From Schizochytrium sp. TIO01 (taxonomy: Eukaryota > Sar > Bigyra > Thraustochytrida > Thraustochytriidae), in assembly GCA_004764695.1 (NCBI GenBank), contig SMSO01000034.1, positions 947,501-1,011,500 of the forward strand: a DNA stretch of 64,000 nucleotides. Reading direction: 5' to 3'. The position numbers and the translations under genes were made by a program. The notes under the pieces are model-generated. The model was not told where the DNA came from, did no database searches, and saw nothing but the letters and a program-made list of their open reading frames with translations. This document shows, piece by piece, positions 1 to 13,000 of the stretch (positions are counted from its first letter, which is position 1; each line of letters begins with the position of its first letter).

Positions 1-392
1 GGGGATGCGGACCTTGACGGGGAGGAGTTCTTGGACGAGTTGCCTGCAACGGCGGCAGCTTCGCGTTTCAATCGCAGTTCTTGCTGCTGCTGTTGCTGCT
101 GCTCGACAGCGCGAATGAGAGGCTCTGTTGCAGCAGGCACGCACGATATCGTCGAGTTCATTCCAGAATTCGACTGTGTGGTGGGGATGGGTGCCTGTTT
201 GCTAGCTGCTGAGGACAGCTGCGCGATAAGCAGCTGGTGCAAGAAGTTCTCCTCCATTTTGGGTCGCTGCGGCTGCTGCTGGGTTTGCTGAGCCGTCTGC
301 TGCTGAGTGGACTTGAGCAGGGACTCCAAAGCGCTGGCGCCGTTGGAGGTCTTGCCGTCTACTTTGTTCTGTTGCATGAAGAGCATTGCCAT
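1..392 (-). CDS. Glutamine-rich protein, N-terminal part (partial at left edge)
   Basis: Reading the minus strand from an ATG at 392 gives about 130 codons with no stop before the window ends, so this is the 5' end of a gene that continues to the left. It starts MAMLFMQQNKVDGK, has clusters of glutamine (QQQTAQQTQQQPQ near residues 31-43 and EQQQQQQQE near 97-105), a short amphipathic stretch (KMEENFLHQLLIAQL, about 47-61) and a Ser/Asn/Pro-rich end. Such composition is typical of disordered N-termini of transcription or RNA-binding regulators, but no domain is visible and the family cannot be named. The overlapping plus-strand frames read as poly-Cys/Leu and are shadows of the CAG-type codons. 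The ATG is the first in frame, and the upstream sequence (393-600) turns pyrimidine- and AT-rich, as expected for a leader or promoter. Confidence 0.6.
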   Translation of the reverse strand, partial: MAMLFMQQNKVDGKTSNGASALESLLKSTQQQTAQQTQQQPQRPKMEENFLHQLLIAQLSSAASKQAPIPTTQSNSGMNSTISCVPAATEPLIRAVEQQQQQQQELRLKREAAAVAGNSSKNSSPSRSAS

Positions 393-3325
393 CGTCTTGG
401 CACTCTTGGTGTGTGGTTTGGTGTGATTTGATTTATTTCGGGTTTGCTTCTGCCTTTGTTTCTCTCCGCCTCTTTTTTTCTTTTCTTGGTTCTGTTCAAC
501 ACTGCTACTATTTTTTATTTTAGTCTACCAGCGCAAAAGAAGAAATGAATTTCGAGTCGGTGTTTTCCTCCTTCTCCTCGGTTTCACTTTCACTTTTTTT
601 TTATAAAAAATATTTTAATTAAAAAAAACTTGAAGAAACCATTTTAACTTTAAATTGAATTCCAAAAGTTATGCAGCAACAATTCATTTTTGTTTCAATG
701 ATTTAAAAGGAACACTCTCCCCTCCGTTCGTATGTATTTTCAATGATGGACATCTAGGGAGAGCCATTCGCGATGCATCGATAGTATAGATGAAAATGAA
801 TGAAAGCGATTACATCACGTTTCTCCCTTTTCAAAAGTCACTCTCGGAGAAACTAGCCACTGTGGCTCCTCTTTTCTTTAAAACAAAAACAAAAAACTTC
901 AAGTATTCTTACCCTGTAAACATTTTAAAAGAAAGAAAGAATTATTTTAGTTTTTAGTTTTTAATTCGAATAAATGCGAGTATTTACTGATAAAGCTTTT
1001 CAACTTCATCATCATTCATTGGTTGTGACTATGCATCGTCACAGCCTCGCATTCACTTTCCGGTTACCCGTCGATGCGCTGCGGCTCAAACAGATCAAAG
1101 GATGGCGAACACAGACTTTGTTTGCGATTCTGTTGGACGAGTCATCGTCAGAAAGAACCAAACCGGTCTCTCCTGTATTTGAATTTCAACCCACCTTTTT
1201 TGTCTCATCAACTTTTCCATCATCATTTCCATCGGCGAAGAAACTTCAACTTTTCGAAAGAGAGTTCCCTCTTTATCTATTTTTAAAACTATTAATTCGA
1301 ACAATTTTAAAATAAAGAATACTTTCTCGCCGCTCTTCTTCTCGCATTCTGCAATCGATAGAAACGGAGAGAAACAATACATAAAATGAGTTCCTTTATT
1401 TTCTTTATTTTAGAAAATAACCATAGAAAACGATAAAACCTTATTAACGAAGAAGGCGGCGACAGACGATTGGAAAGCCTTCTCGTAAGTAGCTCTCTCT
1501 CCCTCCTTCGAAAGCTATGAACAGAAAGAAAACAAAGGTTCGTTCATTAAGCCTCAAGTGAGCGAGTGGACGAGGATGTTTTTTCTTCAAATAGCTCATA
1601 TTAATGACTCAACGAAATTCAAATCTCTTTCTTTCTACTTAGCCTTGGTTCCTTGCTATGCACGCGGACCAACGATACAGTGCACTCTCAGTCACTCGGC
1701 TGCGTGCTTCAAAGTGAGGCAGACCTACCTAAAGATAGGCGACTACTACATGGTGGCTTTTCTTTCACAGTCTACGCATGCATGCAAAGGCACGGTGCTA
1801 AAACTGGCACAGCATATTAACTTCTTAATTAAAATAAAACGAAATGAAATACTTTTTCTTTTTCTTTTTTAAATTAACTTTCTTGGCCAAAGAGACTCAT
1901 ATAATCTGTCCCATGCATCGCGCGGACTTGTCTTCGACACTACAGATAGTGGAAAATAAGATAAAAATATGATATCATTTGACAATTTAATTTAATTTTT
2001 AAAGTTTTGAAGGTTAAAAAAAAAAGAGACAAAAAAAGGGGGAGATAGTTTTATGTTTTATGTTTTGCTTTTCGAAGAAACTAATTTGTGGAAATGGAAA
2101 TGTGATTACACCTGCACTTGTTTGTTTCCTTGGTAGCTTATCATCATGGCTTCCTTTCTAAAGAAAGTAGCGCAGAATGCAGTTTTGCTGCGATTGTAGT
2201 ATAGAGTAGATTGATGCTCCTTTCGCTAGCTCGTTTCGCAGCAGCGACATCGGTCCTTCAGGGAGTCCAAATAGAAGACACATTGCTGGCTTATGCCTCA
2301 TAAAACAATTAAAAAGAGAAATACAAGGATTTGATTGAGTGCTTCAGTCATTCTGCCACAAGTAATAACTGCTCAGGTCCATCACGCTCATTACTGACCG
2401 CTTTTCTGCTATTGTTCACTTCTTCGCGCCAACATCATTCTCACAAAATACGACCTATAGCAACAGTCAACACAGAACTTGAAGAACCATCTCAAGAAGC
2501 GACCTCAGTCATCACAGTATGAAGCAGGTGTTATTGATTGAAAGCAGCCGGGAGTTCCTTTCTGTCTTCGCCGTGGCCTGTGCCGGGCGCAGAACTAGCT
2601 AGGTACCTTGGATTCTCACTTGTTTCAATCTTCACTTGGTCCACGATGTTCTTTTATTTGGGCTACTTCGAAATGACTGTAGAGGGACTAACCTATGGAG
2701 TTTATTCCTCGTCCTCGGAGTATCTTCAGATTGCTCGCCCCCGGTCCAGCTCCCCAATCCTCCGTCCCTCGCAAAGAACAGGACAGCCAAAGCAAGCTTT
2801 AGCATCGTCAAAAGCCTGAAGATGGATTATTAGTTTCATTTACTGGCCTGCTCGAGCTGCTCCCTTTAACAAGCCAGCGAGCGAATGGGAGAAGGAAACT
2901 AACTCGCCACCGTCGCGCAATCCTCTGGGAGATCGCCAAGATTGCGAAGAGGTTGATGTCTTCCATTTCCAAGGCGAACTCATTAGAGCAGGAAGGAAAC
3001 TTGGTGTCAGAGATGAAGCAATCATGATAGCCCACGAGGGAGGTGAGTTCCCGCGATCGATTGACGATGCGAGCTTCGGAGGAACTTAGGCTGCACCCTC
3101 TTCTTCCTGCTTCCAGGCTCTCGCAGAAGTGCTGTTCCTCGTCTTTTCTGAGTCTCCTTCTCCTTCCTCAAGCAAGCAGCCTTTCTCTGAGAACGTGAAG
3201 CCCCCTCAATATCAGCGCTCTTCGGCTTAATTATCCAGTTTCAAGATCGCTCAACTGATACCTCAAGTTGGAGTCCAACTTGTGTGCTCATGGACGTGAA
3301 AATCAATTGACCGTGAAAGATCGAC
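393..3325. other. Gene-free AT-rich spacer
   Basis: No supportable gene is seen here. Positions 590-1000 and 1830-2110 are strongly AT-rich with poly-A/T runs. The rest has mixed composition with only short frames that start at non-ATG codons and lack recognisable domains. The part nearest 393 presumably holds the promoter of the minus-strand gene at 1-392, but I see no defined element in it. Confidence 0.5.
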
Positions 3326-3348
3326 GCCCGCCCGCCCGCCCGCCCGCC
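3326..3348. repeat. (GCCC)n microsatellite
   Basis: Five to six tandem GCCC units lie in otherwise mixed sequence. This is the most GC-rich short repeat in the window and could form G-quadruplex-like structure on the minus strand (runs of GGG spaced by one C). Confidence 0.85.
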
Positions 3349-5437
3349 ACTCTCTGCGGGTAGCTTTCTGTGGAATATCGAACGCAGCAGAAGCAGAAAC
3401 CTGAACCGATTTGCTAGTCAACCATGGATCGGTGGGTACGGATATCTTCGAATTGCTTGATCTTTCATCTTTGATCGATCTTGCCGGGTGGGAGATCTTC
3501 CCGTGCTCACTCCTCCGAGTCCATGTCCTCCGCTCGCTGCTCTCTTGAGGTGTCTGCGGGCTGTAGACGGCTTCTGAATCGAGGAGTCTCGACTTGAAGC
3601 ACGGATCGAGGTAGGTACAGGCCGTTGCCTTGCCTCTTCAGGATAGTGCAGGACACCGCTGCTGCTGAGACTCTCCAAGTCTCTCTTTGTGTCTCTGAGG
3701 AGTGCTCGAGACAAGTCTACAACGGATGCAAGTCTCCAGGCGCGCGAAGAGGCCAGCCGCGATGGCTTGGAGCGGCATCCGTACAGCCCGCGATGGCTCG
3801 GATGCCCGTAGGTACCTCCTGGCATTTCAAAATCGCGATTTGAATTTGAACTTTTCAACAGAGATGACTGCGATGGCCACCATCACGAAGAACCAGAAAA
3901 AGATAGCATAGCATAGTGAAGCATCTATCAAATCAAATACCTTCGAAAGATATGTATGTGCTCTATGCGTACCTCTATACTTTCTTTCATTAATTTAAAA
4001 AATGAAAAAAAATAAAAAATCTACATAGTTGCCTATGTGCTTAGGTAGTGTCAGGGCCAACGAAAAGCAGAGCTCGAAAGAAGGAAATAACCCATAATAA
4101 CTATAGTCGGCTAACATTTGAAATGATAGAATATGAATTAAAAGAAAGAAAGAAAGAAAGAAAGAAAGACACCGGTCAGTGAAAACGCAGTGAGAACGAG
4201 CGGTGCAGGCGGCAATAAGGACACAAACAGACAAACAGACAAACAAACAGACAGGCAGAAAGGCCCTTGGAGCTTCAAACCCGTCGTGCTCGACAACTTG
4301 AAGCGCCGAGCGCTCTCCTTCGCGTGCCTCCAAGCCTGCCTGCCTGCCTGCCGGGAGAGGCAAAGCGGCGACCAGCTTCGAAGGAACGAAGCAAGAACCA
4401 ACTTCAAATTTCAAATTTCAAATTTCAAACTGAGGATCGTGTACAGCGGCAGCAAACAAAGGCCATGGCGGCCTCCTTCGAACTCGAGCTCGCCGCGGGA
4501 CGGGAGCCTTGAAGCACGGCACGGCACGGCAGCCAGCCAACCAGCCAGGCAGCCAGCTGTGACGCGGACGAGGCTTCTTCTCTTTGCCGGCAGGTGAGGT
4601 CCTGAGTTCTGGTCTTGCCGCGCTCTGGAGACCTGGGCTGCACGAACGCCTCCAAGCTCGCCGCCATTTCAGCGCCTCGTCTCGCTTCTTTCGCTGCACC
4701 GGTCAGTCGGTGCGAGGCCTAGGGCAATCCACTGGCGCCTCAGCTCGAGGAGGCATCGCGTTGAAGCGAGCTCTCGAGAGGGAAGCTAAACCGTCGCTCC
4801 TTCGGTGAAGGTGCACACGCACGATGGCCATGGCGCCTTCGAGACCATCGCCCAGAATCGAGCGTGTGCATTGTGCAAATTCCTGCCTGACCTCGCAGCC
4901 CTCGTCGAGCAGCGCGCATCTCCACGCCCCGAGGTTGTTCCCCGCAAACGCGACGGCCGACGCCCTTGGAGCAAATAAATGTAAATGTCCACCACGTCGA
5001 GCTCGAGCTTCAATCGCCCAGGAGGTCAAAAAACCCGAACCGCCGCCATGGCTTCTTCATTCTCCACTCCACCGCAGCCGAAGGACCGCTCCCAAACCAG
5101 AACAAAACACCCACTCCTTCATGAGGCTCGCACGCACGCACGCATGCAGGCAGACAGGCCACGCCGCGACCCTCTCGGCCCATGTGGATGGACACAGGCA
5201 GACAGCACTACTGACCCGTCCATCTCGAGAGCACGCTGGACGCAGTGGGTGCTTCAAAGAAAGCTCAGCATTCGAGCTCTTCTTCTTCTGGCTGAATGAA
5301 TGAATGAATGAATGAAAGACAGCGCATCCTTCCTCTCTTCTGCTGCTTATTATCTCCCACTCCTTCGCCTTTTGACCCAGAACTGAATGAGAGGAAACCA
5401 AAACTGAAAACACCATTTCACATATCTTCATATGCGC

Positions 5438-5471
<34 letters not shown>

Positions 5472-8400
5472 GCCTAGCTAGCACTGGTAATATAGCTACT
5501 ACTGACCCGGAGAGAGACAGCGTGGGCGCCTGCTAGCTTGGGTAGGAGACTGGTAGCGTAGCCGCCATTAGGCCGCCGCTAGCCGGTATGGCTGTTTGGT
5601 GTTCTGTTGAGAACTACGAGTTCCGCAACTGCTACGAAGAGGAGAGCGGCGGCGTCGCCGTAGGGGTCGGATAGGCGGCCGTAGCGCACGCCCGGGCCAA
5701 CGGCCTGAAGAAGTTGTGCAGCAGGTGCGTTGAACGGCAGGCAGACAGGAAAAGGGCTCGAGGACAGAACTTCGGGGAAGCCGCCGCAGGGCGATGGGGA
5801 GGAGAGGCCGCCAAAGGCTCCGCAAAGGGAGACCGTCTCGAGCCGCCGGCCGCTTCCTTGAGGCTGGTTCTCGCCAGCCGCCTCTGCCTGCATAGAACTG
5901 GGTTCCTGAGATTGGACTTGTAGTAGAGGTAAAGGAGCAATTTGTTGGAGCACGTGTCCATCCTCACACCAATCCCGTCGATTTAGAATCGTTCTGAAGA
6001 CGAATAAAGTGAACGAGGACTCAGATTTATTATGGCTTGAATTATTCATTCATTCATTCATTTATTCATTCATTTGATCGATCAATCATGCATGCGCTCG
6101 GGGTCTCTCGAGTTCGAGCTGCCTTGCAGGAGACTGTTCGATGGCACTACTCGAGCGGATTAAGACCATCAGGCGAAAGTCATCAGTGGGCAGAGACTGA
6201 CGAGCGAAGAGAGCGCGAAGGAAGTCCTCCTGGAGGCCCTTCGGAGCATGGGCCTCTTCCGGAGGGCCGGCCTTTCGGCCTTTTTCTGCAGACATTAATT
6301 AAATTAAATTACAAATTATACTAAAATAAAACACAATAAAAAGAGAAAGAGAAAGAGAAAGAGAAACAGGGAGAGAAACCCGCCTCTTACTCATCTTCTT
6401 TGATGCTTTTGTAAAATAAAGAAATTGAAACAATAGCAAGGAGCGAAGGAGCTTTAGTACAAAACAATACGCTTTCAAATGAGATCAGCCTCGTTCTCTT
6501 TTCTTTCCCTTCCCTACGGGAAATAATAGTATGGGGAGGTCAGGTTCGAGGTCCACGATGCGATCTCCTGAGCGCTTCTAGGACGCATGACATATGTCCC
6601 CGACAGACGGATTGTTTGGGTTTTCAAGAAAAGACAGACGCAAAAGCTGGCGAGGAAGTGAACGTCGGTATCCACGGGCGGCGAAGTCCTCAGCGAAGCC
6701 TGCGTGGCTCTTGCTGGGAAGGGCTGCGACCGCGGCAATTCGATGGCTTTGGAGAGGCGGTGTTCTTCTTCGATTCGTGGGAAAGAACCGGAATCAGCCA
6801 CCGCGCAGAAACACGAAAAGGCAGCCACGGCGTGGAGCTGACTACTTGAAAGGCAGCTCTGCCCGTTCTCTGCTTCTTCTTGTTCTTGCTGCTGTTCTGT
6901 TCTGTTCTGTTCTGTTTGATAGCTAGATTTGGAAACTCGCAAGCCAAGAGAAAAGAAAAAAAAAAAGAGGCGCACTTGTTACCGAAGGCTCGTGTCTTCG
7001 TGCGAACTAATAATAATACGTTTACTTTGAACTGCTCGAAAGATTTAGTCTACTAGTGAAATTGCTATTGCAGTTTTCATTTTATCATTTAAAATTTGAA
7101 GGTTTAAAATAACTTTAAATAATGAATAACATATAAACATATATATATATACATATACATAAAACAAAATAAAACAATGACAGCAACAATTTTTAAGAAT
7201 GTTTGTACAGGTGGAAAGAAAGGCAGAAAGCGAGCGCACGTCAGGAAGGAAGAAAGCGAGAAGAATAGTCCTCCCTTGGCTTCTTGAGGATTGGCCAGCA
7301 GCTTCCGCCTTTCCCTGCGGCGGCCTAGATGGTCCTACCTGTCCAAGCTACGCCGGCGTTTTTGTTTCTCCGAGGCGCCCAGAAGAAGAGGCCGAAGGGG
7401 GTGATTCTAATACTGTTTCGATTGTTATTTTTTTAATTTAAACTTTCAACATGCATAAGCCAAAGGCCAAAAGCAAAGAAAAGCAAAGAAAGCAAGAAAG
7501 AAAGAAAGACAGACAGACAGACAGAAAGAATGAATTGAGACGTTTTCGGGACTGATTGATGACTTGTCGAGAGAGCTTGAAGAAGAACTTCTTGAGCTCG
7601 GAATCGCGATGATCGAGCGGAGCTTCGAATTCGACGCAGGCCTGGGTTCCAGGGATTCAGGGCGAGCGCTGAGTTCGATTTCTGCGCAGTTGCGAGCTCG
7701 AAGAACGGTGTTCCACGAGAGCAGCTTTAAGCTGGACAGCTTGATTGATTTGTTTGTCTCTTCATTCGTTTGTTTGCGCCGCAGCTCGCAATTCGCAATT
7801 GTCGTCCCTTGGCAGAACAGTGAGACAACAGTCAGTCAGAAGACAGACTTTCCTTGAAAAGTAGCGCATCGACAGTCCGGAATTCCTGCGTAGAACCCCT
7901 CAGAGCTCGACTCTTCGAGATCACAGGCCGTTGGTGCGTGCATCTGCGTTGACGTTCATGAAGAAAAAGCTGCCGAAGGAGATCACCGTCGTCCTGGATC
8001 CAAGCTCTTCAGCTGCGCGTGTTTATGCGAGTGTTTTCGAGACACAAACGAGAGAGAAGAGAGATGAGCTTTGAGCTTTAGTTTATTTAGTGAGGACAGC
8101 CTTGAGAACGCCCCGTGTTTTTTTTGTTTTTTGTTTTTTTAATTTAAATTGATGTATTGATATGGTGGTATCGCGGTTCAAAGTCTTCAAGACCGAGGAC
8201 AGTGCGGTTCGTTCGTCCATTTACTTGTACTTGGTCGCTTGAATGACTAATTGATTGGTTTATCCATTCACTTATTGGGTGACGCACCTGCCTGTAAGTA
8301 AGCGCTGCTGCGGGCATGGGCTTGACTTCCCTCCGGGTCGTCATGGCTAGAACAGCAAATGTCGTCGGCTTAAAGTAGCCTGTTCTCTTGTCTATTCTTT

Positions 8401-8681
8401 GCTCCTTCATCGCGGAAGTTGCGGAAGTTGCGCTTTTCTTTTCTTTCTATTTTTCTATTCTATTTTTTTCAAGTTCCCATTTCTTTCTCTCTTAGAAAAA
8501 ATAGAAAAAAAAATAGTTTACTAGTAACCAAGAGAGTTGAATATGATCGAGGAAAGGACTCGAAAGTGGTGGCGAAGGCCTTTTCATCGGGGAGCGCGCA
8601 GATCATGGAATGCAATAGTATATGGCCTACGCCTCCTTTAAAAGTCTTGGACCAAGCTATTTTAAAAAAAAATGTATATAC
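3349..8681. other. Gene-free region with many short tandem repeats
   Basis: No gene could be supported. The stretch carries AAAG repeats (4141-4168), ACAG/ACAA (4221-4260), CTGC (4334-4352), TTCAAAT heptamers (4403-4429), GGCAC/CCAG units (about 4513-4556), TGAA (5293-5316), TA then GA (5439-5471), ATTC (6044-6075), GAGAAA (6341-6366), GTTCT (6893-6916), TA (7140-7151), and GAAA then GACA (7495-7525). Between 4400 and 6290 the sequence is distinctly richer in G+C than the flanks, but no frame there shows domain-like composition. Frames of 60-160 codons occur on both strands and largely overlap one another. Confidence 0.5.
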
Positions 8682-8804
8682 AGTCAATCGCTTTCTATTA
8701 AACATATAAAAGATAGCACCAGAAGAAATGAAGGTCCACGCTATTTAATAATAATAATTAAAAATTTAAAAAAAAAAAAAAAAAAAAGTCAATCGCTTTC
8801 TATT
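8682..8804 (+). mobile_element. Short poly(A)-tailed insertion flanked by 17-18 bp target-site duplications
   Basis: The sequence agtcaatcgctttctatt occurs at 8682-8699 and again at 8787-8804. Between the copies lie about 87 bases that end in an uninterrupted run of about 20 A (8768-8787). A direct repeat of this length around an insert ending in poly(A) directly before the second copy is the hallmark of target-primed reverse transcription by a LINE-type element. The insert could be a severely 5'-truncated LINE, a SINE-like fragment or a retrocopy of a short RNA. It is too short to code for anything, and I see no Pol III A/B boxes. The first base of the duplication is ambiguous because it could belong to the poly(A). 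Confidence 0.7.
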
Positions 8805-8981
8805 CCTCGTTGCAGAAAGCCACCTGCCCTTTGGAAAGACTTACTCTCCAAACCAACCCAACCCATAATAGCAGGTCATAATCATAAAAGGGTCGTCGTC
8901 CTCCGGCTTCGCGTACTTCGCAACAAGCGGCGAATGCTGTCTCATTCAATCTCCGCAGTATCGCACGAGCGAATAAATGGA

Positions 8982-9011
8982 CCAATGAATCAATGAATCA
9001 ATGAATCAATG
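8982..9011. repeat. (CAATGAAT)n tandem repeat
   Basis: About four copies of an eight-base unit, a compound of TGAA and TCAA tetramers. It is of the same family as the larger array at 9946-10047 read on the other strand. Confidence 0.85.
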
Positions 9012-9126
9012 AGCGAATGACTCGAAACCCGGCACTACATTTCAAATTTCTTTTTTTAGATCAAAAAACAAACATCACTATTGCTATGCTTCTAAAACAC
9101 TCGAGCTAAGGCGCAGAGAACTAACT

Positions 9127-9128
<2 letters not shown>

Positions 9129-9161
<33 letters not shown>
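9129..9161. repeat. (CT)n microsatellite
   Basis: A perfect CT dinucleotide tract of about 16 units, pyrimidine-only on the plus strand. Any frame through it gives alternating Leu/Ser or Arg/Glu and should not be read as protein. Confidence 0.9.
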
Positions 9162-9164
<3 letters not shown>

Positions 9165-9945
9165 TGCCTGATCGTTCTGGTCAGTCTGCCCTTGCAGCTT
9201 TGCGCCAACATCGGCATTGGCGCAAACGGCGATCGCGACGACAAGCGAAGATGGTGGTGAACGATGACGATGATTTCGGATGGAGGTCAGCGGCGGCCAA
9301 TGGCGGTGAAGAAGCAAAGCAGCAGCCTCGCGAGTCGAGTCGAGTCAGCCTCCGGAGCCCCGCCCAAGAGGAGCGAGGGACTCGTCTCGAGCACGACTCA
9401 ACTCGACTCGACTCGACTTGACCTTTCTGGAGGGGTCGAGTGATAGAGTAGCCACCCACGGCTGGTAAGAAGTGGCTATGCGGCGCTAGGAACCCCGTTC
9501 TTTTCCTCCCTGCGTTCTTTTCCTCCCTGCGTTTTGTTTCTCTTTTTCTTTTTCGAAATGTGTGTTCTCAACTTCAAACGTTCGAGCAGAACCCAGAATC
9601 GTGGAATCACCGCCGCTGAGGCCCTTGGAGCTCTCTCGAGCGCAGCGCCTTGGTTGAGTCTGAAGCGGCCTCGACTCGCTCGAAGGGGGCCTCCACGCAG
9701 CCCTTGGAGAGTCGATGGGTGTCCTTCTTCGTGAAAGTCCACGCGTCCGAAGTTGTCAAAGGTTGTCAAACGTTGGTGGAACCATTGGCGCTCATCAGAC
9801 TCTTAATGGGCGAGAGAAAGAACTTCGAACTTCAAGCTAGATCCAGGAGGTATTACCTTCCTCTTAGGCAGTGCCAGACAGCTTTTATTGGACAGGCACA
9901 GAACACGGATTTCGCCGCCTTTAAACTGTGCCATCCGTTGAGAGT
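9162..9945. other. Gene-free stretch between tandem repeats
   Basis: Nothing supportable as a gene. The sequence is moderately GC-rich with repeated ACTCG pentamers (9396-9419) and several short overlapping frames on both strands that show no domain or consistent composition. Confidence 0.5.
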
Positions 9946-10047
9946 ATCATTCAATCATTCAATCATTCAATCATTCAATTATTCAATCATTCATTCCTTT
10001 ATTTATTTATTCATTCATTCATTTATTCATTCATTCGTTCATTCATT
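9946..10047. repeat. ATTC/AATC compound tandem array
   Basis: A run of about 100 bases built from ATTC and AATC tetramers (first as ATTCAATC octamers, then as ATTC/ATTT). Units are directly adjacent without spacers, so this is an interrupted microsatellite. Confidence 0.9.
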
Positions 10048-13000
10048 GGGAATTGAAACAAAGCAAATATCCTCCATTAGAATTATACCAAAACAAACAG
10101 CTTTCCGGTATTTCTACTAATTGGTCAGAGCGAGCACATAATACTTTAAACAAAATGTGTTTTACATTTTTTGAATGCTTTAAAAAAAACTTGTTATTCT
10201 CGTTTAACTTTTTTCTTTCTTTTTACTTAATGTTCAAGAAAGAAAGAAAGAAAGAATAGAAAAAGAAAACCAACCTCCCAACATTCGCATAGGGTGACTG
10301 CCATAATCTGTCCTATAGCTAGTACTTTTTACAACCTACTAAGTGCTCCCGCGGCGACCGCTTCGATGAGTCTCCGACCTTTTCTGGTTTTCTTTCTTGT
10401 CTTAGCTCCTTGGTTTCTTCCTCTCTTTCAAATTAAAATCTCGAGCAGGAAGGCAGGCTTCAAAAGAGAGACGGAGAAGGAGGAGAGTTTTCCTAGGTCC
10501 CCTGCTTCCAAAGAAGGAAAAACACAGCTTTTCTTGAACCTCCTCGAACGTGGACGTGAAAGAAAGAAAGAAGGAAGGAAAGAATCGTTTCGTTCTGTTC
10601 TCTGCAAAGTTTGAACGGTCCAAAGGGCCAGAGAACGGGCAAAGAACGCGGCGTTCGAGACGGAGGCCGGCTGTCCTTCTTCCTTCTGCGCCCCTCTTTC
10701 TTTACTACGTTCTCTCTAGCTAGAGGGCTAACTAGATTACATAGGCATAATATGCACAGGAAGGCAAGCCGTCACGCTTTCGAAAGGGCTGTCAAGTTGG
10801 CCAATCAATCCCATCGTTGAATTCGGGCCTCCTCGTATCTCCGGGTCTTCGGGAAACCCGGTTAGTCACTACGTGGCAAACAATGTTCTCCCATTTCCAG
10901 CTTTATGCAGCGCTGCCGTGCCGTCTCAAGCGGCGGAACAGGCCCTCACGAGTGACGCCGAAGCCTGAAGAGCGCCGTAGTGATTGCTTTGCTTGCTTGA
11001 GTTTTCCCCGAGTTTCAACTGACTACTCTTACTTTTCTATAGTTTAGAAAAAAAGTTTTCTGTCTAGCTAGTACATCTCATATATTTGGGAGCGGAGAAC
11101 TCGAGCAATAAATGGCTTGCTTGGCTGAGGCCGGTTCCTCGTGCTGCAGCGACGGGCACATCGCCACTATCATCCAAAGCGCTCAGTAATTATCGCGTGT
11201 AAATAGATGTGGCATAAGGATACATGGGGAGGAGCTGGATGATTGATTGATTGATTGATTGAAAATCCCCAAAATGCACCAATCGCCGGCGCTCAATCTT
11301 CAGAGTCCTTCGCATGATTGCGGGTTCTCAGGAGATCTCGAAACGATATCATTTCGAGTGCTCACGCCGATCGAAGCCCTCACAGAGAGAGAGATACCTC
11401 CAATGTCCTGCACAATCAACTCATCAATTGATTAGGCATCCTTCATCATTGATTGTATCATCATCCTCAATAGCGAAATTCAACCTCTATCTTTTACTTG
11501 CTAATACATACATACACACATACATACATTATGTGCCTATCTATTGGATAATAGGTAAAGACAGAGAACGAAGAGGAGTGCTATGGTTTAGCATATATGG
11601 GGCTAGAAGTAGGCGGCGAGTTTGAAAACGTCCTCCCTTGGTTGTCTCGGCTTCGCGCCGTTCTGTTCGCGCGAACACTCACTGTGGGGCTAAGTCCTGC
11701 CTTGCAAGCGCCCACCGCGGCGGGTCTCACAAGTTTGCACCGTGACAAGGTTAAAGGTGATTAAGCAGGGAGATAGAAATATTTTCTTTCCTTTTTTTTT
11801 CTTTTTTCCTCTCCCCGTACTTTATAGAAGTTAATATGTTGTCATTTTTCCATTTAAGAAAATCTATTTAAAAATAAATAAAAACACATATTTGTTGTGA
11901 AATTGTAAAGGAAAAGAAAGAAGACTACAAAGACGATGCGGTACCATTAAAGAATAATAAAACACTTGAAGGTTTTGTTTTGGTGATCATATTTGATTTC
12001 AAAACTTGAAGAAGTTTCCCCGACAAAAGAATAAATAAAACAAATATCATCTCAAATGTTTAGTTATTTTATTTTTATTTTTATTTTTATTTCTATTTTT
12101 ATGAACAAAAGAAGGGCGGAACTCGTCTTTCGCTTCTTTTCCTAGTTTCCTTCTTGCTTGAAAGCCACCCTTCATTTTTGAAATTTGTTTTTATGCTTTT
12201 TTAAAATAAATTAAAAAAATCTCAATCTCTAATTTTTTTGTAGTTCTTTCTTTCTATTTACTATTTAATAATAATAATAATAAAATCTTGAACTTAATCG
12301 TGGTTCGACCTTTTCTTTTCCTGTTTCGCTTGAACTACTAAAAGCCTGACCTCGGAAACTCAAAGATGAAATTCATTCGTGAAGCCGGCCTCCCCTCGAC
12401 CAACTGAACATAGACAGACACATATGCGTAGCTCCATTCGTCCATTCATCCATGAATAAGCGCAGTCGGGCCCCAGCTCGGCTTGAAAGAAGCATGAGCA
12501 AAGAACTGACTGGCTAAGAAAGTGATCCCCACTACTTTTCTTTCTCTCTCTCTCTTTCTTTTCAAGAAGCGTGGCCACTTTCCTTCCTCCAGAAAGCAGA
12601 AGGAAACACTTTGAGAAGTCCTTTCTTCCGGCTATGTCCTGCCTTGCACAGAGGTCCTCGAGGACTCACGTTTGCGCCAACCCAGGGACCCTCCTAGTGC
12701 GCCTCCTAACCCCTCTCATAGGACTCGGGTACACCACCATCTAGTCCTCCGCTAGGCGAGCCAGAAGCCCGCCTCCTAGTCCCGCGCCTACTGGATTCTC
12801 TACCCTTGTCCGGCGAGCTCTTACCAAGTTGAATCGCCTACTTACCTCCTCTTACCACCGCTTTCCTACGCCCTGTCTAGCGCTACCTAGGCAGGCACTA
12901 GAGGCATTCTCGAGAAAGCGGACTCTCTTGTTTTACTCGTATGTGTATGAAGGGCGAAAAGGGCGCTAATCAGCCTACCGCGTAAAACTGAGCGAAACTC

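Noticed and set aside
3418-3858. 146-codon minus-strand frame, Arg/Ser-rich
   Set aside because: It begins at TTG and overlaps two plus-strand frames of similar length. The composition is that of random GC-rich sequence.
6535-6590. GGTTCGAGGTCC resembling a tRNA T-arm
   Set aside because: The stem around the loop does not pair, and no acceptor, D or anticodon arms of proper spacing were found.
9946-10047. Regular repeats that might suggest a CRISPR array
   Set aside because: Units are 4-8 bases and directly adjacent, with no unique spacers. This is an interrupted microsatellite in a eukaryotic context.
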